Shown here: in pieces, positions 1-9,860 of the stretch
Position numbering within the stretch: the first letter of the stretch is position 1
How the letters are laid out: every line of letters begins with the position of its first letter
Assembly (NCBI GenBank): GCA_963806045.1
Contig: CAWDWP010000001.1
Coordinates: forward strand, 558,001-622,000
Origin: DATCHW01 sp963806045
GTDB taxonomy: Bacteria; Bacteroidota; Ignavibacteria; Tepidaquicellales; Tepidaquicellaceae
Direction: 5' to 3'
Length of the DNA stretch: 64,000 bases
Notes under the pieces: generated by a model
Seen by the model: only the letters and a program-made list of their open reading frames with translations
Database searches by the model: none
What the model was told of the DNA's origin: nothing
Position numbers and translations under genes: made by a program

Positions 1-2133
1 TGTTGCCAGAACAAGAGAATTCGATACTTTATTGATTACCATATCCATAACCGGTACGTTCGGAACTTTGTTAGTAAACTGAGCCCAGTTCTGTCCTCCG
101 TCAATTGAGATATATAAACCAAACTCTGTTCCAAGGAATAAAAGATTCTTATTCAAACAATCTTCTCTTATTTTATGCGCATATCCTTTTACACCATTTG
201 TTGAAAGCTGTTTCCAGGTTTTACCGGTATTAGTTGTTTTATATACATACATATTTTTATCACCTGACCTGTGCCCGTCAAATGTTGCATATGCTGTATT
301 AATATCAAAATTTCCCGGTTCGATACTCGAACACCAGGTATTCTTTGGTAATCCGGTTATATTTCCTGCAACATTTTTCCAGTTATTGCCTCCGTTTTCT
401 GTTATCTGAACATTTCCATCATCAGTTCCAACCCAGATTACATCAGCATTCAAAGGTGATTCTTCTATGGTATAAATAGTGCAATGATTTTCCGCCGAAG
501 TGTTTTCTATTGAAAGTCCTCCCGATTCCTCCTGTTTTTGCTTTGTTAAATCATTCGTTGTTAAATCGGAAGAAATTTTTTCCCACGTATCACCTTTATT
601 TTTTGTACGGTATAAAAATTGTGAACCTGTGTAAATTACTCCCGGGTTGTTAGGACTTTGCACGATAGGTGTATTCCAGTTAAATCTTAATTTTGGCTCA
701 TCTTTTCCCTGTTGCGGCTGAATGTCTTTTGTCTCACCGGTTTTTCTGTTAAGCCGTGAAATATTTCCCCCCTGAGATTCCGAATATATTATATTGTTAT
801 CAAGTGCATCTGCAACTACCGCAAATCCATCTCCGCCGCCGACATTAATCCAGTCTTTATTATTTATTCCTCCGCCGTGTTCGGAAGGTCCCATCCAGGA
901 ACCGTTATCCTGCAATCCTCCATAGACATTATAAGGTTTTTGATTATCTGTTGTAACGTGATAAAATTGTGAAACAGGTAAGTTTGCAAGAAACATCCAG
1001 TCGTTTCCTCGATTCAGCGACATGTATACTCCGCCGTCAGTCCCCAGGTACATTTGATTAGAGTTTTTGGGATTTATCCATAGAGCATGATGATCGGAAT
1101 GTACCCATCCTCCCTCAAAAGAAGCTTCTGAAAATGATTCACCGCCATCATTGCTTATCGACAAACTGAACGCAGGTCTGTAAATTCTTTTGGGGTCATT
1201 CGGGTCAACAACTATTGTACTGAAATAAAAAGGTCTTGCTGTCACGTTGCTCGTTGTGCTGTTTTTCTTCCAGTTTTCTCCGCCGTCTGAAGAAACAAAA
1301 AGTGCTGTTTTTTTCGATTCTGCGATTGCATATATTTTATTCGGCTCGGATGCACAAAGAGCAAGGCAGATTCTGCCTAATTCACCTTCTGAAAATTGTT
1401 CATCAATTCTTTTCCACGATAAACCCCCGTTAAGGCTTTTATATAATCCGCTGCCCTCTCCGCCCGAAGAAAATGAATGTGGAGTCCTTCTGAATTGCCA
1501 CATCGAAGCATAGATGGTTTCGGGATTTGTCGGGTCGATTAATATATCGGCACATCCCGTTTTATCGTTGACATAAAGAATCTTTTCCCAGCTTTTCCCG
1601 CCGTCTGTTGTTTTATATAGACCCCGGTCTTCACTATCACTCCAAAGTACTCCCGGAACTGCGACATAAACTATATCACCGTTCATTGGGTCTATTGAAA
1701 TTTTACTTATGTGTTCAGAATTTTCAAGACCTGTAATTTTCCATGTTTCACCCGCATCTTCAGATTTATATATTCCTGTTCCTACTGATACGCTGTTTCT
1801 CATATTTGATTCTCCCGTTCCAACCCATATAATATCAGGTTTATTCTGGTCGATTGATATTGCACCAATAGACTGGCAATATTTATCGAATACGGGTTTG
1901 AAAAGAGTTCCTCCTGTTAATGATTTCCAAAGCCCGCCTGAAGCAGAGCCGACATAAATAATATTCGGTTCTTTATTAACTCCATCGATTGCAGTAATTC
2001 TGCCGCTCATTACCGCAGGTCCGATTTGGCGGGCAGTTAAATCACCGAAGATGTTTGAATTAAATTTAACCTGAGAAAATCCGGAAACGGATAAAAGCAA
2101 AATAACTAACAGAAAAGAAATTCTGATTTTCAT
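1..2133 (-). CDS. Secreted BNR/sortilin-like beta-propeller protein, 3' end outside window
   Basis: The reading frame is open for 711 codons from an ATG at 2131-2133 to the window edge, so the C-terminus is missing. The first ~21 residues are a signal peptide (MKIRISF, a hydrophobic core, then SGFSQ). The mature part starts with an IGPAVMSGRITAID segment and has many BNR/Asp-box-like blades (GIYKSEDAGETW, GLYKTTDGGKSW, GGVYMSLNRGNDW, FLYRTKNKGDTW). This pattern fits the large exported proteins often annotated as glycosyl hydrolase or VPS10/sortilin-like propellers in Bacteroidota. No catalytic residue can be assigned, so enzymatic activity is not claimed. Full-length relatives are around 1000 residues and may end in a T9SS sorting domain, which would lie beyond the left edge. 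Confidence 0.85.
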   Translation of the reverse strand, partial: MKIRISFLLVILLLSVSGFSQVKFNSNIFGDLTARQIGPAVMSGRITAIDGVNKEPNIIYVGSASGGLWKSLTGGTLFKPVFDKYCQSIGAISIDQNKPDIIWVGTGESNMRNSVSVGTGIYKSEDAGETWKITGLENSEHISKISIDPMNGDIVYVAVPGVLWSDSEDRGLYKTTDGGKSWEKILYVNDKTGCADILIDPTNPETIYASMWQFRRTPHSFSSGGEGSGLYKSLNGGLSWKRIDEQFSEGELGRICLALCASEPNKIYAIAESKKTALFVSSDGGENWKKNSTTSNVTARPFYFSTIVVDPNDPKRIYRPAFSLSISNDGGESFSEASFEGGWVHSDHHALWINPKNSNQMYLGTDGGVYMSLNRGNDWMFLANLPVSQFYHVTTDNQKPYNVYGGLQDNGSWMGPSEHGGGINNKDWINVGGGDGFAVVADALDNNIIYSESQGGNISRLNRKTGETKDIQPQQGKDEPKLRFNWNTPIVQSPNNPGVIYTGSQFLYRTKNKGDTWEKISSDLTTNDLTKQKQEESGGLSIENTSAENHCTIYTIEESPLNADVIWVGTDDGNVQITENGGNNWKNVAGNITGLPKNTWCSSIEPGNFDINTAYATFDGHRSGDKNMYVYKTTNTGKTWKQLSTNGVKGYAHKIREDCLNKNLLFLGTEFGLYISIDGGQNWAQFTNKVPNVPVMDMVINKVSNSLVLAT

Positions 2134-2244
2134 AATATTGATATTAATATTAGAAAAATTGCAACTATTTTGAAGAAGTTATTTCATTACACAGGAACAA
2201 AATACTAAGACTCGGAATACGGAAAAAATAAATCGCTATTTATC

Positions 2245-2970
2245 TTATTCAACCGGCATTTTAAACATATTGTCGTCTATTGTAATATTTTGTTCTATTT
2301 TATCAATAACAATTTTTTGAGAGCCCATATCCATACCCTGCATTTTGGATTCCACCGAAAAAGCTTCAATCACATCACCGGAAGGTTTATAATTGCTATA
2401 AATGGTTTCGCTGGAAATTTCCTTACCCATTCTTTTCATTTTAGATGTGCTTTTTATAATTAAATAGCTGGCTGCATCTATATAATAATTTTCAATATCA
2501 CCATCTTTATTTGTAAGTTTAATGTTGTACACTTCCGTGCCTTCCAGGTCTTCTTTTCCAATAAGTTCTATTGTACAGCCCAGTTCTTTGTAGTTAAGCA
2601 GCTCACCGCCAATTACTCCCCGGTTCTTTATTGTTTTTGTCATATCATCATCCATTTTTTCTGCCTTAGTTGAACCCGCCATCGGGTTTATCATCCAACC
2701 GATATTGCCATCAAACGCCTGCTTCATTGTCATACCCTGAAATGTAACCTCAGTGTAATTCATATTAGGTCGTTTTGAATAAGATACAAAAGGAAACTCC
2801 ATGCCGCTCATACTCAGGTTACCGGTAATTTTCTGAGAATTAACAGCTGTCCATTTATCTAATCCGCCAACCGCAGTTATATGCTTTTCCACAATTTCTT
2901 CTGCTGTCTGGGCAAATGCACTGATATTGAATAAAAATATCAATGTAACCCCTAATATTATTTTTCTCAT
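2245..2970 (-). CDS. LolA-like periplasmic lipoprotein-carrier-fold protein
   Basis: This is a 241-residue protein with a clear signal peptide (MRKIILGVTLIFLFNISAFAQ). It then reads TAEEIVEKHITAVGGLDKW, the usual opening of Bacteroidota proteins related to outer-membrane lipoprotein-sorting factors (LolA/LolB fold). The rest alternates short beta-strands with polar loops (GNLSMSGMEFPFVSYSKRPN, YNIKLTNKDGDIENYYIDA), fitting a half-barrel that holds a lipid or lipoprotein. It stands alone between two secreted-protein genes, so context does not name its cargo. Real LolA activity is not shown; assignment rests on overall pattern. Confidence 0.65.
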   Translation of the reverse strand: MRKIILGVTLIFLFNISAFAQTAEEIVEKHITAVGGLDKWTAVNSQKITGNLSMSGMEFPFVSYSKRPNMNYTEVTFQGMTMKQAFDGNIGWMINPMAGSTKAEKMDDDMTKTIKNRGVIGGELLNYKELGCTIELIGKEDLEGTEVYNIKLTNKDGDIENYYIDAASYLIIKSTSKMKRMGKEISSETIYSNYKPSGDVIEAFSVESKMQGMDMGSQKIVIDKIEQNITIDDNMFKMPVE

Positions 2971-2998
2971 TTTTCGTAGATTTTAATTTTTGAATACT

Positions 2999-3006
2999 CA
3001 AATTTA
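2999..3006 (-). promoter_or_regulatory. Possible Bacteroidota -7 element upstream of the LolA-like gene
   Basis: On the minus strand the sequence reads TAAATTTG, an exact TAnnTTTG match, about 29 nt upstream of the ATG. No TTG is found at the expected -33 spacing, so this is a weak prediction. Confidence 0.3.
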
Positions 3007-3145
3007 CTTAAAAACTATTATAAGTAAAACTTACAATTAAAAATTTTTAATAATAATTCAAATCATTATTTCTTATCTACTTAGAAAAATCATTTTCACG
3101 AAAAATTGTTTTAATATTAAATAATTGTAATGAATTATATTAGTA

Positions 3146-3174
3146 TTGACAGATAATATCAAATGATTTAAATT
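3146..3174 (+). promoter_or_regulatory. Possible sigma70-like promoter for the T9SS propeller gene
   Basis: TTGACA, a 17-nt spacer and TAAATT (four of six matches to TATAAT) lie about 70 nt upstream of the ATG at 3246. In AT-rich DNA this can arise by chance. Confidence 0.3.
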
Positions 3175-3245
3175 TTCAAAAGCGTTATAAAAAAACGAAA
3201 TAGTTTTCTTTGAAAATTTTTTTAAAATTTAAAAAAGGATATTAT

Positions 3246-5591
3246 ATGCGCTACACACTTCTATCTATTTTAGCTTTATTCTTCGCACTTCAATTAGCTC
3301 ATTCCGAAAATCAGGGTATTAATACCTGGACTCTCAATTACAGTAACAGCGGCAGAGTTTTTGGAATGGTAATTGACCCGATTAACCAGGACGTTATGTA
3401 TCAGGTCGGACTGGATTCGGGTGTCTATAAAACTATTAACGGGGGCTTCAGCTGGTTTCCCGTTAATAATGGGTTAACGTACAAATTTGTTCAATGTATT
3501 GCTATCTCCCCTTCAAATCCTAATGTTCTGTATGTTGGTACAGATCAAAACGGAGCGACGAACAGCGGCATGTATGTTAGTACTGATGCCGGCGGAACGT
3601 GGACACTTAGGAATTCAGGAATTGTAGAAACAAGCATTGGAATTCAGGCAATTGCTGTTCATCCCACGAATCCAGCCATAGCATTTATGTGTTTATTTGA
3701 TGGGTTGGTCGGATCTACCGTAGGTGTATATAAAACCACAAATTATGGTGCTAACTGGGTAGCCGCTAATACGGGAATGACGAATAAAAACTTTCTTTCG
3801 TTATTATTTAACCCAAGGAATCCGAACGTAATATATGCGGGTTCATCATTTGATCCTGCAGCTCCGGGTTTTACCAGTATATATAAATCTTATGATGGGG
3901 GAGCAACCTGGAATAATATCAGTAACGGTTTGCCTACTGGTACCACCGGAGATCCTATACGTGCTTTAAGTATGAGCACGGCAGATACTTCCATTGTACT
4001 TGCTGCATTGTTTTTAAATGATACGGCAGGAGGTGCGTACCTTACTACTAATGGTGGACAACTTTGGGTAAAAAAGAGCACCGGTTTGCCGACTGTTACA
4101 GGAACACTTCTAAGGGCATGTGTTATCAGACCCGGTTCCACGAATCAGTTTTTCCTTGGAATGGACGGTGCAGCTAACAAAGGTGTCTGGCGAACCACTG
4201 ACGGCGGAAATTCCTGGACTGATTTCAATTCCGGAGATTTAACAAATTTATATCCTGTAAGGTCTTTAGTATTTAAAACATACCAGGATACTACACTGTA
4301 TTCAGGCGCGGCAAATACAACAGTGCCCGGAAGAGGAGTATATGAATATAGCTGGCCCACACCTTCTCTCACAGGAACATGGACGGAACAAGCTTCAGGT
4401 TTAACAACTGCATTAAATTCAATTTCTGCGGTGAATGATGACATAGCATGGGCTTGCGGTGATGGCGGTAAAGTTTTGAGAACTACTAATAAAGGTGTAA
4501 CTTGGACAAATGTTTCTTCTAACATTTCCGCTACTAATCCTTTATATGACATATTTGCGTGGGATGCGAACCTTGCAATCACCACGGCTTCCCCGACTGC
4601 AGGTGGTTCAGTAACTATATACAAAACAACAAATGGCGGAGCAAACTGGACTACAGGTTTATCATATACAGGGTCCGTTGCATTTGGCGATGATTTATGG
4701 ATGACCGATCCAAACAACGGGTATTATATTGGCGACCCCCAAGGTGGAAACTGGCATTTATTGAAGACCACGAATGGAGGAGATAACTGGGTAACCTGGG
4801 CTACGATTCCTACTGCTAATACAAATGGTACGTTCAATCATGGCGGGACTTTTAAAAATGGGCAGGTTTGGTTTAGCCCGAATGGAGATGGTGTGATACA
4901 ATACACTTCAAATATGGGAGCGAATTGGTCTACACAAACAATCCCGTTAACATGGTTAGCAACGATATTTTTCGTAAATTCAACAAAAGGAATGGCGGGA
5001 GGTTATAGTACATCACCCGGAATAATAAAAACAACGAACAGAGGAGCAAACTGGGCAACTATAACTTCACCTTTTGCAACAGGTACAATATCAGGTATTA
5101 CCGGAATTGGTACTCAATGGTGGGCGGCACTGCAGGGAACTACAATCAGTTATTCTTCGAACGATGGAGCAAACTGGGCTACTCAATATACATCGCCTGC
5201 CGGTTCTTGGTATCATATAGTGAAAGCCAGAAACGGTTTAACAATCTGGGCTGTAAGAAGTAATGGTGGAATTTCAAGATACGGAACACCTATTGTGGGT
5301 GTTACACCAATTAGTAATGAAACACCAACTTCATACAAACTGTCACAGAATTATCCTAACCCGTTCAATCCTGTAACGAAGATAGAATTTGCGATTCCGA
5401 AACAAGGACTCGTAACACTTAAAATATTTGACATTTTAGGAAGAGAAGTTACAACCCTTGTGAACGAAGTGAAAATACCCGGAAACTACAGTATAGATTT
5501 CGATGCTTCAAGACTTTCCAGCGGAACATATTTCTATAAACTAAGCGCCGGAAACTTCATCGAAACAAAGAAAATGTTACTGATAAAATAA
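3246..5591 (+). CDS. T9SS-exported YCF48/BNR-repeat beta-propeller protein
   Basis: The frame is open from 3210, but the ATG at 3246 is the better start: it gives a normal signal peptide (MRYTLLSILALFFALQLAHS), while the upstream 12 residues are basic and fit poorly. The 781-residue product has repeated propeller blades with Asp-box-like signatures (GVYKTINGGFSW, GMYVSTDAGGTW, GVWRTTDGGNSW) and a YCF48-like stretch (IAWACGDGGKVLRTTNKG). The last ~80 residues are a type A T9SS sorting domain (LSQNYPNPFNPVTKIEF, FDILGREVTTLVNE, GTYFYKLSAGNFIETKK). The protein should be exported through the outer membrane and have the tail removed. Ligand and function are unknown. Confidence 0.85.
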   Translation: MRYTLLSILALFFALQLAHSENQGINTWTLNYSNSGRVFGMVIDPINQDVMYQVGLDSGVYKTINGGFSWFPVNNGLTYKFVQCIAISPSNPNVLYVGTDQNGATNSGMYVSTDAGGTWTLRNSGIVETSIGIQAIAVHPTNPAIAFMCLFDGLVGSTVGVYKTTNYGANWVAANTGMTNKNFLSLLFNPRNPNVIYAGSSFDPAAPGFTSIYKSYDGGATWNNISNGLPTGTTGDPIRALSMSTADTSIVLAALFLNDTAGGAYLTTNGGQLWVKKSTGLPTVTGTLLRACVIRPGSTNQFFLGMDGAANKGVWRTTDGGNSWTDFNSGDLTNLYPVRSLVFKTYQDTTLYSGAANTTVPGRGVYEYSWPTPSLTGTWTEQASGLTTALNSISAVNDDIAWACGDGGKVLRTTNKGVTWTNVSSNISATNPLYDIFAWDANLAITTASPTAGGSVTIYKTTNGGANWTTGLSYTGSVAFGDDLWMTDPNNGYYIGDPQGGNWHLLKTTNGGDNWVTWATIPTANTNGTFNHGGTFKNGQVWFSPNGDGVIQYTSNMGANWSTQTIPLTWLATIFFVNSTKGMAGGYSTSPGIIKTTNRGANWATITSPFATGTISGITGIGTQWWAALQGTTISYSSNDGANWATQYTSPAGSWYHIVKARNGLTIWAVRSNGGISRYGTPIVGVTPISNETPTSYKLSQNYPNPFNPVTKIEFAIPKQGLVTLKIFDILGREVTTLVNEVKIPGNYSIDFDASRLSSGTYFYKLSAGNFIETKKMLLIK

Positions 5592-5667
5592 CGTTAGTTA
5601 TTTTATCAGGAATCCCGATAACGAAGTGTATCGGGAGAAACATAAATTTTCTTCATAAACTTAAAAT

Positions 5668-5703
5668 AAAAAAGGCGCAGAGCATATGCTCTGCGCCTTT
5701 TTT
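5668..5703. terminator. Strong bidirectional intrinsic terminator
   Basis: A 24-nt perfect palindrome (5674-5697, GGCGCAGAGCAT/ATGCTCTGCGCC) is flanked by an A run on the left and a T run on the right. It lies between the convergent T9SS genes ending at 5591 (+) and 5812 (-) and can end transcription from both sides. Confidence 0.85.
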
Positions 5704-5811
5704 GTATAGATTCAATTTCTATCTTTTTTTCTATCAGAGTCTCCTCTGAATTATTAGCTGATTGCTTTGAGGATGACTACGTAAAAAAATTATTAATTAT
5801 TAATTATTAAT

Positions 5812-7551
5812 TTACTTTAACAGCATCATACTTTTCGTTTCTGAAAATTCACCTGCCGATAGTTTATAATAATATACTCCGCTGGAAATTCCGGAGGCAT
5901 CAAACTGAACTTCATATGTTCCGGGCTGAAGTTCTTCGTTAAGAAGAGTTGCTATTTTTTTTCCGAGAATGTCGTATATAATAATTTTGACGTTTGACGT
6001 TTGACGTTTGACTTTTTCTGCAATTTCAAATTTAATTTTTGTAACCGGATTAAACGGATTAGGATAATTCTGATGCAGTTGAAATTTAGACGGAATTACA
6101 TTGCCAATAGTTTGTATTCCTGTCGGCGGACCGAACGTACCATTAAGATTGATATTCTGAGCATACATTCCGTATGCATCTATTCTGCTATCCGAGAATG
6201 CAAGCATTGACATTCCTGCTGCATTCATCGTGACACTCATTCTGTCTTTCGGTCCCGTAAATGAACCGGGTGTTAATATAGAACCACCCCAACCTATATT
6301 ACCATTCCTGTCTGCTTTGAAAGCTTTTATCAGACCGTTTACACCGGCAAGAAGTTCAACATAATAAACATATTCATTTGAATCGCGTGTAATTACATTC
6401 AGACTCGCAAAGGAATTACCGTCGAGAGGTTTGAATACTGCACCACTGTCAGCCCAGAGTCTTGTTCCTGTTGAAGAAAACTTCTGTCCATATACTCCTA
6501 TTACAGATTGATTAGAATTTTTTCTTTGCCAGAAAACATAAGTTTCCTGTGTTGCAGGCATATAAGCTGCAGCAGGTTGAAAATTCAGCATCGTTGCTCC
6601 TGTAGTCGTGACCGCAGAGCCATTGGCAGGAAATTGTATCTGCCCTGCAGAGTTTTTTCTTTGTACATAGCATACAGTCGGACCCGTTACAAAACTCTGC
6701 CATACATAGACTGCACCATTAATACCATCGGAATATACCGAAGGCTGGTAAAATCCCTGGGCGTTTCCGAGATTCCAGAGCGTGTCCTGTGGATTTCCCC
6801 AAAGTCCTGCTCCGGCTGATGAATATTTTTGAGTGTATAACTTATAATTTCCGGGATTTAAAAATGAACCTGTATATCCAATCCAGTATAAAATTATACT
6901 TCCGTTATCTGAATTTACACCCGCAGGATAATTGAATTTTTCATTAATAGATGGATTCCCGATTACCATAATAGGAACGGGTCCCCAGGGTTTTGTTCCG
7001 GCTTTGGTCAATTTTACCATCCCAATTTTATTATTGTATTGCCAGGGAATAACGAAGTTTCCGTCTGATGTAACAATCACTTTTGGATTTGCCTGAAAGA
7101 CACTTAAAGAATCTGTTAATGCAATACCGTTTGCACCCCATAAAAATTGTCCCGTCGGGCTGATTCTATATGCGTATGGATTGATAGAACTTCCGGCTCT
7201 TGTATCTGTGAAGGCAAGTACACAGCAATTGCTGTCATCTACTGCTAAATCCCAGTCTACCAGGGATGAGCTTTGAGGATTATTGCTGATGAGAAGTCCG
7301 CTTGGAGGAAATTGTTTATTCCCGTTTACATCGAGTTTTTGCAGGTAAACCGCATACCCGGAACTTCTGTTGTCGAACCAGCCGATATAACATCCGCCGT
7401 CGCTTGTCCTTGCAATCTTTGGAAGCACCTGTTCTCCCGTTGTATCACATACCGTAAGATTAACTGCCGGATTAGAATTCCATTGAGCAATTATTAATAA
7501 AGGTGTAAGAAAAAATAATAAAAGAAGAAAACAGAAGATTTTCGTTTTCAT
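5812..7551 (-). CDS. T9SS-exported beta-propeller-like protein
   Basis: This 579-residue protein starts with a signal peptide (MKTKIFCFLLLLFFLTPLLIIAQ). The body has repeated units of the type YVLQKLD.NG / WG..G..L / GNFVIPW with many Gly, Trp and Asn, suggesting a propeller; GGCYIGWFDNRSSGYAVYLQ is the first unit. The C-terminus is a T9SS type A sorting domain (LHQNYPNPFNPVTKIKF, YDILGKKIATLLNE, GVYYYKLSAGEFSETKS). The sorting domain carries extra residues VKRQTSNVK before the last strands. These are encoded by a heptanucleotide repeat at 5985-6012. The stop codon lies in an ATTAATTATTAATT low-complexity tract. Function is unknown. Confidence 0.82.
   Translation of the reverse strand: MKTKIFCFLLLLFFLTPLLIIAQWNSNPAVNLTVCDTTGEQVLPKIARTSDGGCYIGWFDNRSSGYAVYLQKLDVNGNKQFPPSGLLISNNPQSSSLVDWDLAVDDSNCCVLAFTDTRAGSSINPYAYRISPTGQFLWGANGIALTDSLSVFQANPKVIVTSDGNFVIPWQYNNKIGMVKLTKAGTKPWGPVPIMVIGNPSINEKFNYPAGVNSDNGSIILYWIGYTGSFLNPGNYKLYTQKYSSAGAGLWGNPQDTLWNLGNAQGFYQPSVYSDGINGAVYVWQSFVTGPTVCYVQRKNSAGQIQFPANGSAVTTTGATMLNFQPAAAYMPATQETYVFWQRKNSNQSVIGVYGQKFSSTGTRLWADSGAVFKPLDGNSFASLNVITRDSNEYVYYVELLAGVNGLIKAFKADRNGNIGWGGSILTPGSFTGPKDRMSVTMNAAGMSMLAFSDSRIDAYGMYAQNINLNGTFGPPTGIQTIGNVIPSKFQLHQNYPNPFNPVTKIKFEIAEKVKRQTSNVKIIIYDILGKKIATLLNEELQPGTYEVQFDASGISSGVYYYKLSAGEFSETKSMMLLK
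5985..6012 (-). repeat. Heptanucleotide repeat (GTCAAAC)4 inside a T9SS sorting domain
   Basis: Four tandem 7-bp units, read on the plus strand as TTTTGAC followed by three exact GTTTGAC, lie inside the coding sequence. Because 7 is not a multiple of 3, the units are read in all three frames and give the peptide VKRQTSNVK. Three units are 21 bp, so the reading frame is kept. The same heptamer family is seen at 45193-45227 and 31997-32057. Confidence 0.85.
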
Positions 7552-7578
7552 TTTTGTAATGTAATATTTAAAATTAAA

Positions 7579-8439
7579 TTATGATTTCAAGAAATCTATT
7601 ATACTTTTTAGAACGTTTTCCAATATAGTAGAAGTTCCTTTAAACGGATGTTCAGCTCCGAATGTGTGATTAGTATTCTTGTAAATCTCAAGACGTGTAT
7701 TCTTTTTATTGCTGAAATCATATAGCGTCTGAGCTTCGGTGCAATCTACTGATAAATCATTTTCCCCGTGGACTAACAAGGTTGGAACCTGTACTTTTGA
7801 AATTGCTTTCAAAACATCAAGCTTTGCACTGTTTTTCTCAAGATCCTGAAGATATGAATAATTAAATCTCATCATTTGTTTGGTCCTTGTGTTCATTGTT
7901 TCTATATATCCTTTTTCCTTCCATTCCTTTTTCAGACGGTCAGTATATCTGTCAAATATCGCAACGGATGCCAGTGTAATCAACTTTTTTATTTTCGGAT
8001 TTTGGGAAGTTTTTATTATTGCTATTCCTCCGCCTCTCGAGTGTCCCATAAGATATATTCTGTTCGGGTCATAATTAAAGATATTTGCGTTTTCTATGAG
8101 GAAACGAATAATATCCTCAAGGTCGTCAAGTTCGCGGGATAAAGTATTCTTTGCGAATAAATCAAGCCTTGTAAATTCCTGCTCGTCACCTCCTGTTAAT
8201 CCTGTACCATTATAAGAGAAATTAAAACTTACGGTAAATATATCTTCTTCAGCAATGCTTTCAAGTATATAAGGGAAGCACCCCCAGTCTTTAAATCCTT
8301 TAAGTCCGTGACAGAAAATTAATACAGGACTTTTACTTTTTGTTTCTGTATTAAACCTTATATCGGTGTTAAGTATATCTCCATGCCTGTTGTATGGTTT
8401 GAAAGAAACCGCTAATACTTTATCATGATCTCCCATCAT
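7579..8439 (-). CDS. Alpha/beta hydrolase (S9/dienelactone-hydrolase-like)
   Basis: A 286-residue cytosolic hydrolase without signal peptide. The nucleophile elbow is GHSRGGG (Ser about residue 134). The oxyanion region HGLKGFKDWG lies near the N-terminus. The acid follows in HGENDLSVD, and the catalytic His is in NTNHTFGAEH near the C-terminus. This order is typical for the alpha/beta-hydrolase fold, closest in style to Bacteroidota hydrolases annotated as alpha/beta fold or S9-type enzymes. Substrate cannot be told from sequence. It lies 42 nt downstream of the histidine kinase on the same strand and may be cotranscribed with it. Confidence 0.8.
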   Translation of the reverse strand: MMGDHDKVLAVSFKPYNRHGDILNTDIRFNTETKSKSPVLIFCHGLKGFKDWGCFPYILESIAEEDIFTVSFNFSYNGTGLTGGDEQEFTRLDLFAKNTLSRELDDLEDIIRFLIENANIFNYDPNRIYLMGHSRGGGIAIIKTSQNPKIKKLITLASVAIFDRYTDRLKKEWKEKGYIETMNTRTKQMMRFNYSYLQDLEKNSAKLDVLKAISKVQVPTLLVHGENDLSVDCTEAQTLYDFSNKKNTRLEIYKNTNHTFGAEHPFKGTSTILENVLKSIIDFLKS

Positions 8440-8481
8440 TACCTGTTTAATATTATCAAATATATTTTGTTTTCCATCAGA

Positions 8482-9699
8482 TTAAAAAGGGAGTGACATT
8501 GTAAATGTTGAGCCTTTTCCAATTGTAGATTTTACCTGAATATTGCCCTTGTGTTCTTTTATAATTCTTTCTGCAAATGCGAGTCCTAAGCCGGTTCCTT
8601 TCCCATATTCTTTTGTAGAAAAGAACGGCTTAAATATCTTTTCAAGATTATTCGCCGGTATTCCGCTTCCTGTATCACTGATTTCAATAATTACTGAATT
8701 CTGGTCGAGCTTAACCGTCACTTTAATTGTTCCCTGAAAGGTGATTGCCTGAATACTATTATTAATAATGTTCAAAAATACATCGCTTATCTGTTCTTTA
8801 TCGACCTTTAAAAGAGGAAGTTCAGGAGCAAATTGTTTTTCAAAACGGATTTTTTTGTTCGAGACAAGAAATTTCGTCCTTTCAATTACAGATGATATAA
8901 GTTCATCAATCCGGCATTCCTCTTTCGTAAGATTGACAGGTTTGGAAAAATTAAGTATCTGCCTGATTGATTTTGTTATACGTGTCGTTTCATCCAGTAT
9001 TATTTTCAATTCCTCGTAACCTTCAGATTTATCGTCTTTATCAAGAAGAAGGTAATCGGCATTTCCGGAAATAATGTTCAATGGATTGGACAGATTGTGA
9101 GCTATGCTTGATACAACCTCGCCTATAAGAGCCAGGTTTTCTCTCTCCCGCAATTCTTTTTCCAGATGTTTTTCTTTTGTGATGTTCCTTACTATTCCAA
9201 CACTTCCAAGAACCTGTTTTTCATCATTATATAAAACATACCTTGTTACACTGACATTTATTATTTTATTTTCCCTGGTAAGTCTTTCAGTTTCGTAATT
9301 TGATATGAATCCTTTTGCAACTATCTCTTTGTACATTTTCTTTTTTTCACCCAGATTTCTCAAACGTTCCGGAATAATAATATCCCAATCCTTACCCAGT
9401 ATTTCATCTTTCATATAGCCCAGCATAGTTTCCGCACCTTTGTTCCAGAGAAAAATTTTCTCATCATTATCTATACCTATTATCGCATCAATGGAATTTA
9501 AAATAATATCTGAAAAGAATTTTTCGTGGATGGACTTCCCTTCCTTCATTACCTGCACCATCCCCATTATGCATCTGTCAATCGATCCAAGTATAAACTC
9601 AATATCTTTATCCGAAACTTTTCCTGCAAGTTTTTCTTCGAACTGAGTCCTTAAAACTAATTTACTTTTATCTAATTCTTCAAATAATTTCTGTTCCAT
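8482..9699 (-). CDS. PAS-domain sensor histidine kinase
   Basis: A 405-residue kinase. Residues ~1-60 are an uncharacterised helical start, ~62-178 are a PAS domain (DAIIGIDNDEKIFLWNKGAE), and the C-terminal half is the kinase core. The phosphorylated His is about residue 201 in SIAHNLSNPLNII, an HNLSNPL variant of the usual HELRNPL box. The ATP-binding boxes are NIINNSIQA (N), DTGSGIP (G1) and GTGLGLA (G2). No membrane segment or signal peptide is visible, so it is probably a cytosolic sensor. No response-regulator gene is nearby, making this an orphan kinase; its signal is unknown. Confidence 0.88.
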   Translation of the reverse strand: MEQKLFEELDKSKLVLRTQFEEKLAGKVSDKDIEFILGSIDRCIMGMVQVMKEGKSIHEKFFSDIILNSIDAIIGIDNDEKIFLWNKGAETMLGYMKDEILGKDWDIIIPERLRNLGEKKKMYKEIVAKGFISNYETERLTRENKIINVSVTRYVLYNDEKQVLGSVGIVRNITKEKHLEKELRERENLALIGEVVSSIAHNLSNPLNIISGNADYLLLDKDDKSEGYEELKIILDETTRITKSIRQILNFSKPVNLTKEECRIDELISSVIERTKFLVSNKKIRFEKQFAPELPLLKVDKEQISDVFLNIINNSIQAITFQGTIKVTVKLDQNSVIIEISDTGSGIPANNLEKIFKPFFSTKEYGKGTGLGLAFAERIIKEHKGNIQVKSTIGKGSTFTMSLPF

Positions 9700-9860
9700 T
9701 CTATCTCATCTAATTGTTGTAAATATAGATATTTCAAAATATTTTGTATACATTAAAAAGCACCGCACAGAAACTATTAATAATTCAGTATTTAACTTAA
9801 AAAACAAGGAAATTAAACCTTTTATTTTATAAAATGTTAAATGCGGTTATAATATTACAA

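Noticed and set aside
4145..4717. A 190-codon minus-strand frame inside the T9SS gene at 3.2-5.6 kb
   Set aside because: It is antisense to clear propeller repeats and has no protein-like pattern of its own.
7876..8142. Plus-strand frames opposite the alpha/beta hydrolase
   Set aside because: They are shadows of a gene with full catalytic motifs on the minus strand.
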